From assembly GCF_018128905.1 (NCBI RefSeq), contig NZ_CP063808.1, positions 3,596,001-3,660,000 on the forward strand: DNA of 64,000 bases, read 5' to 3'. Shown one piece after another: positions 1 to 7,826 of this stretch. The DNA is from Streptomyces sp. A2-16 (GTDB lineage: Bacteria; Actinomycetota; Actinomycetes; Streptomycetales; Streptomycetaceae). The notes below the pieces were generated by a model that was not told the origin of the DNA, did not search any database, and worked only from the letters and a program-made list of their open reading frames with translations. Made by a program: the position numbers and the translations under genes. The stretch's first letter is position 1; every line of letters begins with the position of its first letter.

Positions 1-67
1 TCGCCTGGTCGACGCCGTCGGGCGAGGTGCCGACGATCTCGGTCACCCTGTACGTGTGGTTCGTCAT
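1..67 (-). CDS. Dodecin family flavin-binding protein (N-terminal part; runs off the window)
   Basis: Only the first 22 codons are inside the window. They begin at an ATG read on the minus strand and give [20 protein letters not shown], the characteristic start of actinobacterial dodecins. Dodecins are about 70-residue proteins that form a hollow dodecamer storing flavin or CoA in the cytoplasm. The identification rests on the [11 protein letters not shown] stretch. The C-terminal half, including the flavin-stacking region, cannot be checked. The gene is divergent from the downstream PatB-like lyase, with about 60 bp between the two starts. Confidence 0.85.
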   Translation of the reverse strand, partial: MTNHTYRVTEIVGTSPDGVDQA

Positions 68-126
68 GGTTCCACCGTGCCCCAGGCGACGGCGGAGCGC
101 GAGCCGTCCGACCCTATCTTTGGCTC

Positions 127-1311
127 ATGGACGGTATGCCTCGTGACATCCCCGCGCCCACGACCGTGAACCCCCTGCGCCAACTCTCCCTGGAACAGCT
201 CCGACGGCGTACGAGCATGAAGTGGCGGACCTACCCCGAGGACGTGCTGCCGCTGTGGGTCGCCGAGATGGACGTGCCGCTGGCCGAGCCGGTCGCGCGG
301 GCGATCCGGGACGCGGTGGCGCTGGGGGACACCGGGTACCCCGCCGGGACGGCGTACGCCGAGGCGTGGGCGGGCTTCGCGAGCGAGCGGTGGGACTGGG
401 ACGGGATCGCGGTCGAGCGCACGGCCGTCGTCCCGGACGTCATGCTGGGCATCGTCGAGATGCTCAAGCTGGTCTCCGGGCCGGGTGATCCGGTGGTCGT
501 CAACTCGCCCGTGTACCCGCCCTTCCACCAGTTCGTCCGGAACATGGACCGGCAGGTCGTCGAGGCCCCGCTCGGTGCGGACGGGCGGATCGACTTCGGG
601 GTCCTGGAGGCCGCCTTCGGGCGGGTCGGCAGGAGCGCGGGCCGCGCCGCGTACCTGCTGTGCAGCCCGCACAACCCGACCGGCACCGTCCACACCGCCG
701 AGGAGCTGGCAGAGGTGGCGACGCTGGCACGGAGGTACGGGGTGCGGGTCGTGGCCGACGAGATCCATGCCCCGCTCGTCGCGGAGGGCGCCGGCTTCGT
801 CCCGTACCTGAGCGTTCCCGGCGGCGAGAACGGCCTGTCGCTGTTGTCGGCCTCCAAGGCGTGGAACCTGGCCGGGATCAAGGCTGCCGTGGCCGTCGCA
901 GGACCCGACGCGGCCGACGACCTCGCGCGCCTGCCCGAGGAGGTCGGACACAGCCCCAGCCACGTCGGCGTCATCGCCCACACCGCCGCCCTGCGGGACG
1001 GCGGCCCCTGGCTCGACGCCCTGCTCGGCGGCCTCGACGACAACCGCCGACTGCTGGCCGGGCTCCTCGGCGAGTCGCTGCCCGCCGTCCGCTACGAACC
1101 GGCCAGGGCCACCTTCCTCGCCTGGCTGGACTGCCGCGCGCTGGACCTGGGCGACGATCCGGCGGCCGTATTTCTTGAGCGCGGCAGGGTGGCCCTGAAC
1201 TCCGGCATCCCGTTCGGCACGGGCGGCGCGGGCTTCGTGCGTCTGAACCTCGCGACCTCACCCGAGCTGATCACCGAGGCGGTGCGGCGGATGGCCGCCG
1301 CGCTCGGCTGA
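127..1311 (+). CDS. PLP-dependent C-S lyase, MalY/PatB family (cystathionine beta-lyase-like)
   Basis: A 394-residue fold-type I PLP enzyme. The N-terminal stretch around residues 30-50 ([19 protein letters not shown]) is the signature of MalY/PatB beta-C-S lyases, which differ from MetC. The Schiff-base lysine is in [10 protein letters not shown] at residue 244, SPHNPTG lies near residue 178 and ADEIHAPL near residue 210. The family cleaves cysteine S-conjugates to a thiol, pyruvate and ammonia. The gene is convergent with egtD and separated from it only by a shared terminator. That position suggests, but does not prove, that it could do the final C-S lyase step of ergothioneine synthesis (EgtE role). 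No clear ribosome-binding site precedes the ATG, and the ATG three codons later is an alternative start. Confidence 0.85.
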   Translation: MDGMPRDIPAPTTVNPLRQLSLEQLRRRTSMKWRTYPEDVLPLWVAEMDVPLAEPVARAIRDAVALGDTGYPAGTAYAEAWAGFASERWDWDGIAVERTAVVPDVMLGIVEMLKLVSGPGDPVVVNSPVYPPFHQFVRNMDRQVVEAPLGADGRIDFGVLEAAFGRVGRSAGRAAYLLCSPHNPTGTVHTAEELAEVATLARRYGVRVVADEIHAPLVAEGAGFVPYLSVPGGENGLSLLSASKAWNLAGIKAAVAVAGPDAADDLARLPEEVGHSPSHVGVIAHTAALRDGGPWLDALLGGLDDNRRLLAGLLGESLPAVRYEPARATFLAWLDCRALDLGDDPAAVFLERGRVALNSGIPFGTGGAGFVRLNLATSPELITEAVRRMAAALG

Positions 1312-1345
1312 CCGCGGGGGCCGGGACGGGCCGGCCCCCGCGGTC
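1310..1345. terminator. Bidirectional hairpin terminator between the C-S lyase gene and egtD
   Basis: A perfect 15-bp inverted repeat (GACCGCGGGGGCCGG and its complement) encloses a 6-nt loop. It starts at the stop codon of the lyase gene and lies 4 nt before the stop of egtD, so it can serve both converging genes. It has no T-tract, which is common for Streptomyces terminators. Confidence 0.8.
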
Positions 1346-1349
1346 CTGG

Positions 1350-2312
1350 TTACCGCACCACGCTCAGCGACAGCGCGAACCGGCCCTCGCTGTCCGTCCA
1401 CCAGTGCGCCAACTCCAGTCCGGCGGCTGCCAGTTCACCGCGCACGCCCTCCTTGCGGAACTTCGCCGAGATCTCGGTGTACAGCTCCTCACCGGCCGCG
1501 AAGTCGACGGCCAGGTCGAGCGCCGGGACCTTCACGGTCTGTTCCGTACGGGAGCGCAGGCGCATCTCGATCCACTCGTTCCCGGCGTCCCACAGAGCCA
1601 CATGGTCGAAGGCGCCGGGATCGAAGTCGGCGCCCAGCTCGCGGTTGACGACGGTGAGGACGTTCTTGTTGAACGCGGCCGTCACCCCGGCCGTGTCGTC
1701 GTACGCCCTGACCAGCACCTCCTCGTCCTTGACCAGGTCCGTGCCGAGCAGGAGCGCGTCACCGGGGGAGAGCAGGGAGCGGACGGAGGAGAGGAACGCG
1801 GCGCGCTCGACCGGCAGCAGGTTGCCGATGGTGCCGCCGAGGAAGGCCAGCAGCCGCGGGCCCGGGGTGCCGGGCAGGGTGAGCCCGGCCGTGAAGTCGG
1901 CGATGAGCGCGTGCACGCTCAGCTCCGGCCGTCGGCCGATGATCGCGTGCCCGGCCTGGGTGAGGGCGCTCTCGCTGACGTCGACCGGCACGTAGGTGTG
2001 CAGTCCGGTCAGCGCGTCCAGCAGGTACGCGGTCTTCTCCGAGGAGCCCGAGCCCAGCTCGACCAGGGTGCGGGCACCGGTGGCGGCGGCGATCTCGCCG
2101 GAGCGCGCGACGAGGATCTCCCGTTCGGCGCGGGTCGGGTAGTACTCGGGCAACTCGGTGATCTGCTCGAAGAGTTCGCTGCCGTGGGCGTCGTAGAACC
2201 ACTTCGGCGGCAGTGTCTTGGGCGTGTGGGTCAGGCCCCTGAGGACGTCGGCGCGCAGGGCGGCCTCGGTGGCGTCCTCGGGCAGAGTGCGGGTCAGCAG
2301 GAACGGACTCAC
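1350..2312 (-). CDS. egtD: L-histidine N-alpha-trimethyltransferase EgtD
   Basis: A 320-residue SAM-dependent methyltransferase that trimethylates histidine to hercynine, the first committed step of ergothioneine synthesis. Visible hallmarks are the N-terminal segment PPKWFYDAHGSELFEQITEL near residue 38, the SAM-binding loop LVELGSGSSEKT, and FLGGTIGNL in the mid domain. The length matches mycobacterial EgtD (321 residues). The start is GTG: the GTG overlaps the egtC stop codon (GTGA, 4 nt), so translation is coupled. It is the last gene of the egtABCD operon and is followed by a strong terminator. Confidence 0.95.
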   Translation of the reverse strand: MSPFLLTRTLPEDATEAALRADVLRGLTHTPKTLPPKWFYDAHGSELFEQITELPEYYPTRAEREILVARSGEIAAATGARTLVELGSGSSEKTAYLLDALTGLHTYVPVDVSESALTQAGHAIIGRRPELSVHALIADFTAGLTLPGTPGPRLLAFLGGTIGNLLPVERAAFLSSVRSLLSPGDALLLGTDLVKDEEVLVRAYDDTAGVTAAFNKNVLTVVNRELGADFDPGAFDHVALWDAGNEWIEMRLRSRTEQTVKVPALDLAVDFAAGEELYTEISAKFRKEGVRGELAAAGLELAHWWTDSEGRFALSLSVVR

Positions 2313-3088
2313 GTGCTGGGCTCCTCGAGTGGTTCCGGGGACGGTTCCTTGAGCGGTGTGAGCAGGACGTCGGTGCGGCTCGCCACGAGCAGCGTGCGGT
2401 CGGGGACCTCCTGCCAGTGCGGGTCGTCGTCGTACGGCTCGGAGGCCACGACGGTGCGCGTGCCGGGGCTTCGGAGGTACCAGAGGCTGTCGCCCCAAGC
2501 GGTCGCGGCGATGGACTCCCCGTTGGTCAGCAGGAGGTTGAGCCGGGAGCCGGGGGCCGCCTCGGCGACCTCCAGGACCGTGTCGGCCAGCGCCTGGCCC
2601 TCCTCGTCGCCGCCGCGCAGCCGGTTCAGGACCAGCGCCCACACGAACGCCGAGTCGTTGCGGGCCTCCATCGACAGCAGCTCCGCCGGGGGGAGGGTCC
2701 CGGCCAGGGGAGCCAGGGAGCCCGGCCAGCCCTTGACCGCGCCGTTGTGGCTGAACAGCCAGGGCCCCGAGGCGTACGGCGCCGCCGCGGCCTCGGCGTC
2801 GGCTCCCGCGAGGGTCGCGTCCCGTACGGCGGCCAGGACCGCGGTGCTCCTCACGACCCGGGCCAGGTCCGCGAAGGACAGGTCGGCCCAGATGGGCCCG
2901 GCCCGCCGGTACCGGGCCGGCTCGGGGTCGCCCTCGGCGTACCAACCGACCCCGAAACCATCGGCGTTGACGGTGCCGTACCGCTGCCGGCGCGGTGCCC
3001 ACGACTGGCGGTACAGGCTGTGCGGGGGCTCCACGAGGAGCCGGCCGAGCGGCTCCTCGTGTCCCAGGAAGGCCAGATGACGGCACAT
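2309..3088 (-). CDS. egtC: Ergothioneine biosynthesis glutamine amidotransferase EgtC
   Basis: A 259-residue class II (Ntn-type) amidohydrolase. The protein starts MCRHLAFLG, so Cys2 becomes the N-terminal nucleophile once Met is removed; this fixes the start. NADGFGVGWY and WLFSHNGAVKGW are the conserved oxyanion and substrate-loop segments of GATase_6 proteins. EgtC removes glutamate from gamma-glutamyl-hercynylcysteine sulfoxide. Its ATG overlaps the egtB stop by one base (TGATG) and its stop overlaps the egtD GTG by four bases. Confidence 0.95.
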   Translation of the reverse strand: MCRHLAFLGHEEPLGRLLVEPPHSLYRQSWAPRRQRYGTVNADGFGVGWYAEGDPEPARYRRAGPIWADLSFADLARVVRSTAVLAAVRDATLAGADAEAAAAPYASGPWLFSHNGAVKGWPGSLAPLAGTLPPAELLSMEARNDSAFVWALVLNRLRGGDEEGQALADTVLEVAEAAPGSRLNLLLTNGESIAATAWGDSLWYLRSPGTRTVVASEPYDDDPHWQEVPDRTLLVASRTDVLLTPLKEPSPEPLEEPST

Positions 3089-4431
3089 CAGACGGCCCCC
3101 GCGGAACGGGCGGTGCGGAAGCCGGAGAAGATCTGCCGCCGGATCGGGTAGTCCCAGTTGCGGAACGTGCCCCGGCAGGCCACCGCGTCCACGGCGAACG
3201 AACCGCCGCGCAGCACCTTGTGGTCGGGGCCGAAGAACACCTCCGAGTACTCCTTGTACGGGAACGCCTGGAAGCCCGGGTAGGGCTCGAAGTCGCTCGC
3301 CGTCCACTCCCACACGTCACCGATCAACTGGCGTACGCCGAGCGGTGACTCGCCCTCGGGGTAGCTCCCGGCGGGGGCCGGCCGGAGGTGGCGCTGCCCC
3401 AGGTTGGCGTGCTCCGGCGCCGGGTCGGCGTCGCCCCACGGGTAGCGGGTCGAGCGGCCGCCGGCCGGGTCGTGCCGGGCCGCCTTCTCCCACTCCGCCT
3501 CGGTGGGCAGCCGCCGTCCGGCCCAGCGGGCGTAGGCGTCGGCCTCGTACCAGCACACGTGGACCACCGGCTCCTCGGGCGGCACGACCTCGGTGACGCC
3601 GAAGCGCCTGCGCAGCCACTGCCTGCCGTCGCGCCTCCAGAACAAGGGGGCGTGGATGGAGTGCCCGCGGATGTGCGCCCAGCCGGCGGGAGCCCACCAG
3701 CGCTCGGTGTCGTAGCCGTCGTCCTCGATGAACGCCTGGTACTCGGCGTTCGTCACCGGAGTGGTGTCGATGTAGAAGGCGTCCACCTCTCGCCGGTGCG
3801 CCGGGCGTTCGTTGTCCAGCGCCCACGGCTCGTCGGAGGTGCCCATGGTGAACGGGCCGCCGGGGACGAGGACTTCGGCCGGGCCGGTGAACAGCGGGGC
3901 CGGTTCCGGGTCCGGGGCGGTCAGGGCCGCGGGGCCCTTGCGGAGCTGATGGGTTATCAGCATCGTCTCGTCGTGCTGCTGTTCGTGCTGCGCGATCATC
4001 CCGAAGGCGAACCCGGCCTCGGTGAGCCGGGTTCCGTGGAGCGCGGTGCCCTCCAGGACGTCCAGGACCCGGCCGCGCACGTCCGCCGCGTAGCGCCGGG
4101 ACTCGGCGGGTGACAGCAGGGGCAGGGTGGGGCGCTCGGAGCGCGGGTGCTCGAAGGCGTCGTAGATGCCGTCGATGTCGGGCCGGATCGCCTCCTGCCC
4201 GGCGACGGTCCGGAGCAGCCACTGCTCCTCCTGGTTGCCGATGTGGGCGAGGTCCCACACGAGCGGCGACATCAGCGGCGAGTGCTGGGCGGTCAGGTCG
4301 GGTTCCTCGACACAGCTGGTGAGCAGTGTCGTGCGGTCCCGGGCGGTGACCAGGGTGGTCACGGCCCGCTCGCGGAAGGCCTCGGGGTCGACGGAGGAGT
4401 CGACGGACGGGTCGACGGACGAGTCGGTCAT
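3088..4431 (-). CDS. egtB: Iron(II)-dependent sulfoxide synthase EgtB
   Basis: A 447-residue two-domain protein. The N-terminal DinB-like domain carries the iron ligands: DLAHIGNQEEQ near residue 60 and HEQQHDE near residue 150, the latter matching the HX3HXE motif of EgtB. The C-terminal FGE-sulfatase domain runs from about residue 190 (VPGGPFTMG) to RGGSFAVDAVACRGTFRNWD near the end. EgtB joins gamma-glutamylcysteine and oxygen to hercynine to form the sulfoxide. The partnership with EgtA and EgtC indicates the gamma-Glu-Cys-dependent (type I) pathway. The start is an ATG overlapping the egtA stop by four bases. The first residues are a short Ser/Val/Asp repeat (SSVDPSVDSSVD). Confidence 0.95.
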   Translation of the reverse strand: MTDSSVDPSVDSSVDPEAFRERAVTTLVTARDRTTLLTSCVEEPDLTAQHSPLMSPLVWDLAHIGNQEEQWLLRTVAGQEAIRPDIDGIYDAFEHPRSERPTLPLLSPAESRRYAADVRGRVLDVLEGTALHGTRLTEAGFAFGMIAQHEQQHDETMLITHQLRKGPAALTAPDPEPAPLFTGPAEVLVPGGPFTMGTSDEPWALDNERPAHRREVDAFYIDTTPVTNAEYQAFIEDDGYDTERWWAPAGWAHIRGHSIHAPLFWRRDGRQWLRRRFGVTEVVPPEEPVVHVCWYEADAYARWAGRRLPTEAEWEKAARHDPAGGRSTRYPWGDADPAPEHANLGQRHLRPAPAGSYPEGESPLGVRQLIGDVWEWTASDFEPYPGFQAFPYKEYSEVFFGPDHKVLRGGSFAVDAVACRGTFRNWDYPIRRQIFSGFRTARSAGAV

Positions 4432-5717
4432 GTGCGGATTTCCTTCCCGAGCGAACCGTGCGTCCGGTCCAGCAGATCGTCGGCGGGGCAGCGGCCCCGG
4501 ATCACATAGCGGTGCAGATACGTTTCGACAGCGTCCGTGACCTCGCGGGTGGCGCCCAGCCGGGGCAGGGCGTCCAGGGCCGCCGCGAAGCACGCGATCG
4601 CCGCCTCGTGCAGCTCGGGGTCCTTGAGACCGTGCCGGGCCGCGTCGATCCACAGCGGATTGTGCGGGGCGGGCAGGGACAGGGTGCGCTCGGTCAGCGG
4701 CTTCACCACGCGGTAGGCCGTCTCTGCGCTCTCCGGGTCGTCGAAGAGGGCCGCCGTCACGGCGAGCGGGACGATCCAGCCGTCCTCGCCGGACTGCGCG
4801 TCGATCATGCGCAGCTCCAGATGCCCACGCGGTCTGACCGGCGGGAACAGGGTCGAGACGTGGTAGTCGAGATCCTCCCGGGTCGGCGGCCTGGGCGCCC
4901 CCGACCTGGCCCACTCCCGGAAGGTGAGCCCCTCCGGGACGTCCCAGGGGCCGCTGTCGCGCCGTATGCACATCACCGGCGCGTCCAGGACGTGCCGGGC
5001 CCAGGCGGCCCGGGGGTCGGCGTCCAGGTCGGGCCCGCCGGCCCGGCCCTTGCCGATCTCCGTCCAGAGCAGCTGGCGGGTGGAGAGCCAGCCGGTGGGC
5101 TCGGAATCGGCCAGGGGGGAGTTGGCGAAGGCGGCCACCAGGACCGGGCCCAGCTGGTGGGCGAGCCACCATCGGCGCCCGAGACCGAGCGGGCCGGGCT
5201 CCTCGTGGCCCGCGTCGACGCACACCTGCACGGAGGCCGAGGTGCACATCATGGCGCGGCCGGCCGGGCCGGTGCGGTCGAGGCAGGTCTCCATGGCGTC
5301 GTAGCGCGGTTCCCGCAGGTATCTGCGCGGTGGATGCCAGGGATCGTGGCCCATGCCGACGATGCCGAGACCGTGCTCGGCGAGGGCCGCCCGGACGGCG
5401 GCGAGGTCGGCGGAAACGGTACCGATGCACTCCATCAGGGAGTCGGCGGGCTGCGAGCTCAGCTCCAGCTGACCGCCGGGTTCGACGGTGAGTGCCGACT
5501 TCAGGGGCACGGTCCGCAGGGCGGCGTAGGCCGCCGTGAGTCGCGCGGGTGTGACGGGGAGCCGCGGGCTGCGCAGCTCGTGGACGAGCCATTCCACTTC
5601 CACCCCGAGGCGACGGGGTGGGCCGGTCTTGAAGCAGATGCCGCGGACCAGGGCCTCGAGCTCTGCTTCCGGAAGCGATGTACGAGGCTTCGTACAGTCG
5701 CCCAGAGAGTCGGACAT
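4428..5717 (-). CDS. egtA: Glutamate-cysteine ligase EgtA
   Basis: A 429-residue GCS2-type ATP-grasp-like ligase that makes gamma-glutamylcysteine for EgtB. LGVEVEWLVH near residue 40 is the family's nucleotide/metal-binding start, and TSASVQVCVD and HLELRMIDAQ are further conserved strands. The first gene of egtABCD. The start MSDSLGD was chosen because AGGAGG lies 7 nt upstream; a longer in-frame opening exists but has no ribosome-binding site. The protein ends at ATGA shared with egtB. The promoter should lie in the 230 bp upstream, where I could not fix -35/-10 boxes. Confidence 0.93.
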   Translation of the reverse strand: MSDSLGDCTKPRTSLPEAELEALVRGICFKTGPPRRLGVEVEWLVHELRSPRLPVTPARLTAAYAALRTVPLKSALTVEPGGQLELSSQPADSLMECIGTVSADLAAVRAALAEHGLGIVGMGHDPWHPPRRYLREPRYDAMETCLDRTGPAGRAMMCTSASVQVCVDAGHEEPGPLGLGRRWWLAHQLGPVLVAAFANSPLADSEPTGWLSTRQLLWTEIGKGRAGGPDLDADPRAAWARHVLDAPVMCIRRDSGPWDVPEGLTFREWARSGAPRPPTREDLDYHVSTLFPPVRPRGHLELRMIDAQSGEDGWIVPLAVTAALFDDPESAETAYRVVKPLTERTLSLPAPHNPLWIDAARHGLKDPELHEAAIACFAAALDALPRLGATREVTDAVETYLHRYVIRGRCPADDLLDRTHGSLGKEIRT

Positions 5718-5947
5718 GTCGGGATCCTCCTGAGATTCCACCATGCCACCGGTCCGGGGATCAGGTGGGTCGGACCGGCAACGCTCGTCCCACCCAAGAC
5801 CCTCGTACCGTTCCGCACAAGGGGGCACATCCGCGCATTAGGGTCCGTGGATCTCCGTTTCCCCTGGGTTTTCGAGGCGTTTCCCGGCTGTGTCCGGCGC
5901 CGGAAACTCTGTTGCACCGCATCACCACCATCGCTCACGATTCCTGC

Positions 5948-6010
5948 ATGAGCACGACGGGGGAGACCGCGCGGCGTGCGGTCGTGGCGCTTACGGGGGT
6001 AGCGCCATGA
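5948..6010 (+). CDS. Possible 20-codon leader peptide before the macrodomain gene
   Basis: A short open frame reads MSTTGETARRAVVALTGVAP and its stop codon overlaps the ATG of the macrodomain gene (ATGA, 4 nt). This geometry is typical of translational coupling. No strong ribosome-binding site precedes it, and I do not recognise the peptide. It may be a leader or chance. The upstream 230 bp back to egtA contain the divergent promoters and no other gene that I can support. Confidence 0.25.
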   Translation: MSTTGETARRAVVALTGVAP

Positions 6011-6837
6011 GCGCGCGCCTGCGCGGGATCGCGCAGGAGACGGAACGGATCGTCGCGGCGGGGCGCTATCGCGCGCCGGACGGGCACGAGGTGTCCTTGG
6101 CCGCGGAGATCGAGGCGGCGCGAGCCGGGACCCGCCTGTACGGCCCGGGGCCCGTGGACGTCCCGGCCTTCACTCGCGTGGACACGCTCTTCGAGGTCAC
6201 GGGGGAGAGCAGTCTCGAGGCGGCCCGTCGGCTCGGCGGCCGCGTGGCCGTGCTGAACTTCGCCTCGGCGCGCAATCCGGGGGGCGGCTATCTGAACGGC
6301 GCACAGGCCCAGGAGGAGGCCCTGTGCCGCGCGTCCGCGCTGTACACCTGCCAGCTGCGGGCCCGCGAGTTCTACGACCATCACCGGGCCCGTCGCGACC
6401 CGTTCTACACGGACCGGGTCATCCACTCACCGGCGGTTCCCGTCTTCCGGGACGACCGCGGCGATCTGCTGGACTCGGCCCACCTCGTGGGCTTCCTGAC
6501 CTCCGCCGCGCCGAACGCGGGCGTGGTGCGGCGCACGGCACCCGAGCGGGTCGCCGAGCTGCCGGGCGCCCTCGCCACGCGCGCCGAGCGGGTGCTGTCG
6601 GTCGCGGTGGCCCAGGGCTACCGGCGGCTGGTGCTGGGCGCCTGGGGCTGCGGGGTCTTCCAGAACGACCCCGCGCAGGTGGCGGGGGCGTTCCGGACAC
6701 TGCTCGGGCCCGGCGGACGGTTCGCGGGGGCCTTCGACCACGTGGTCTTCGGGGTGCTGGACCGGACGCGGGGGGCGGTGGTGCGGGAGGCGTTCGCACG
6801 GGCGTTTCCGGCGGACCGCCTGTTCCAGCCGGGGTGA
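6007..6837 (+). CDS. TIGR02452 family protein (bacterial PARG-like macrodomain)
   Basis: A 276-residue protein of the TIGR02452/DUF2263 family, a microbial poly(ADP-ribose) glycohydrolase-like macrodomain. NFASARNPGGGYLNGAQAQE near residues 80-100 is the ADP-ribose-binding signature (NPGGGxxxGxxAQEE), with the catalytic-type glutamates in AQEEALCR. VLGAWGCGVFQNDP near residue 215 is the second phosphate-binding loop. The expected role is removal of ADP-ribose from proteins or nucleic acids. The start at MSARLRG is preceded by GGGGG six bases upstream. It is divergent from egtA; no ADP-ribosyltransferase gene is adjacent. Confidence 0.85.
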   Translation: MSARLRGIAQETERIVAAGRYRAPDGHEVSLAAEIEAARAGTRLYGPGPVDVPAFTRVDTLFEVTGESSLEAARRLGGRVAVLNFASARNPGGGYLNGAQAQEEALCRASALYTCQLRAREFYDHHRARRDPFYTDRVIHSPAVPVFRDDRGDLLDSAHLVGFLTSAAPNAGVVRRTAPERVAELPGALATRAERVLSVAVAQGYRRLVLGAWGCGVFQNDPAQVAGAFRTLLGPGGRFAGAFDHVVFGVLDRTRGAVVREAFARAFPADRLFQPG

Positions 6838-6840
6838 CCG

Positions 6841-7296
6841 TCAGGTCCAGCCGTACCGCTCGTGCAGTCGCTGCCTGACCAGGTTGAACCGTCCCCGGTC
6901 CAGTGCGCACGCCTCGCGGCGCATGCCGGCCTCGTGCAGGCGCAGGATGCGGTCGACGTCCACCCAGGAGTCCCGGCCGGTCCGGTCCCAGGGCCCGCTG
7001 CCGATCGGCACCCACTCCCGGTCCCCGTCGTGCCGCTTGCTCGACAGCTGTACGGCGAGGAAGGTGCCGGCCGCCTCGCGGGCGACCACGAGCACGGGCC
7101 GGTCCTTGCCGCGCCCGTCGTTCTCCTCGAACGGCACCCACGTCCACACGATCTCCCCTGGGTCGGGGTCGCCGTCGTGCGCGGGGGAGTACTCGGTGCG
7201 CACCCTGCCGACCTCGCGCGGGTCGGCCTCGGTGGTGGCGGTGGCGCCGAAGCGGCCGGGGACGTTCTCATCGGTGTCATGGGTAGACGCAGTCAC
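6841..7296 (-). CDS. Lone PemK/MazF-type toxin-like protein
   Basis: A 151-residue protein with a MazF/PemK core at residues 45-150: GEIVWTWVPFEE, then GKDRPVLVV (the family's beta-strand and RNA-binding loop), and a DRxLRLH helix. MazF-like toxins are mRNA endoribonucleases. Its first 40 residues are an acidic extension not found in short MazF toxins. There is no antitoxin ORF either side: upstream is a divergent membrane protein and downstream the convergent macrodomain gene, whose stop lies 3 bp away. It may be a domesticated nuclease rather than part of a toxin-antitoxin pair. Start codon GTG. Confidence 0.75.
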   Translation of the reverse strand: MTASTHDTDENVPGRFGATATTEADPREVGRVRTEYSPAHDGDPDPGEIVWTWVPFEENDGRGKDRPVLVVAREAAGTFLAVQLSSKRHDGDREWVPIGSGPWDRTGRDSWVDVDRILRLHEAGMRREACALDRGRFNLVRQRLHERYGWT

Positions 7297-7346
7297 GAGG
7301 GCACCTTACGGCGTGGCCGAACCGGGCGAGCGGTACGGTCGGTTGG

Positions 7347-7775
7347 ATGAACGCGACGTCCGCCGCGACCGCGAGCGCGGTCACCTTCGTGTGGCTCGGG
7401 ATGGTGCTGGCGATCTCCTTCCTGGAGGCGCCGCTGAAGTTCCGCGCACCCGGCGTGACCATCCCCCTCGGGCTCGGCATCGGCCGACTGGTCTTCCGTG
7501 CCCTGAACCTGGTCGAGTGCGCCCTGGCCGCGGTGGTGGTCGTGACGGTCGCCGTCGGCGACCCGCCGGCCCGTGTCCTCGTGTGGACCGGGGCCCTGCT
7601 GGTGCTGCTCGTCGCCCAGCTCGCCGTGATCCGGCCCCGTCTGAACCGCCGTTCGGACCGTGTCCTGGCGGGCGAGGACCTGCCCCGCTCGCGCGGCCAT
7701 CTCCTCTACGTCGCCTTCGAGGCCGCGAAGGTCGTCGCCCTGCTCGGCCTCGGCGTCACGCTGTCGACGCTGTGA
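7347..7775 (+). CDS. Small integral membrane protein, four predicted helices
   Basis: A 142-residue protein with four hydrophobic segments (about residues 8-28, 45-70, 74-95 and 118-140). The pattern VWLGMVLAISFLEAPLKFRAP near the first helix recalls the APxxFR motif of TMEM205/DUF4149-like membrane proteins, but I would not assign a function. It is divergent from the MazF-like gene across a 50-bp gap and converges on the flotillin gene, with a hairpin terminator between them. Confidence 0.75.
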   Translation: MNATSAATASAVTFVWLGMVLAISFLEAPLKFRAPGVTIPLGLGIGRLVFRALNLVECALAAVVVVTVAVGDPPARVLVWTGALLVLLVAQLAVIRPRLNRRSDRVLAGEDLPRSRGHLLYVAFEAAKVVALLGLGVTLSTL

Positions 7776-7784
7776 GCACAGGCC

Positions 7785-7816
7785 GTTCGGGGCCCTTTTC
7801 CTCAAGAGCCCCGAAC
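7785..7816. terminator. Hairpin terminator between converging membrane-protein and flotillin genes
   Basis: A 9-bp perfect stem (GTTCGGGGC / GCCCCGAAC) with a 14-nt loop containing a TTTT run. It lies in the 51-bp gap between two convergent stop codons, so it probably ends transcription from both sides. Confidence 0.7.
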
Positions 7817-7826
7817 AGCCCGCTCC

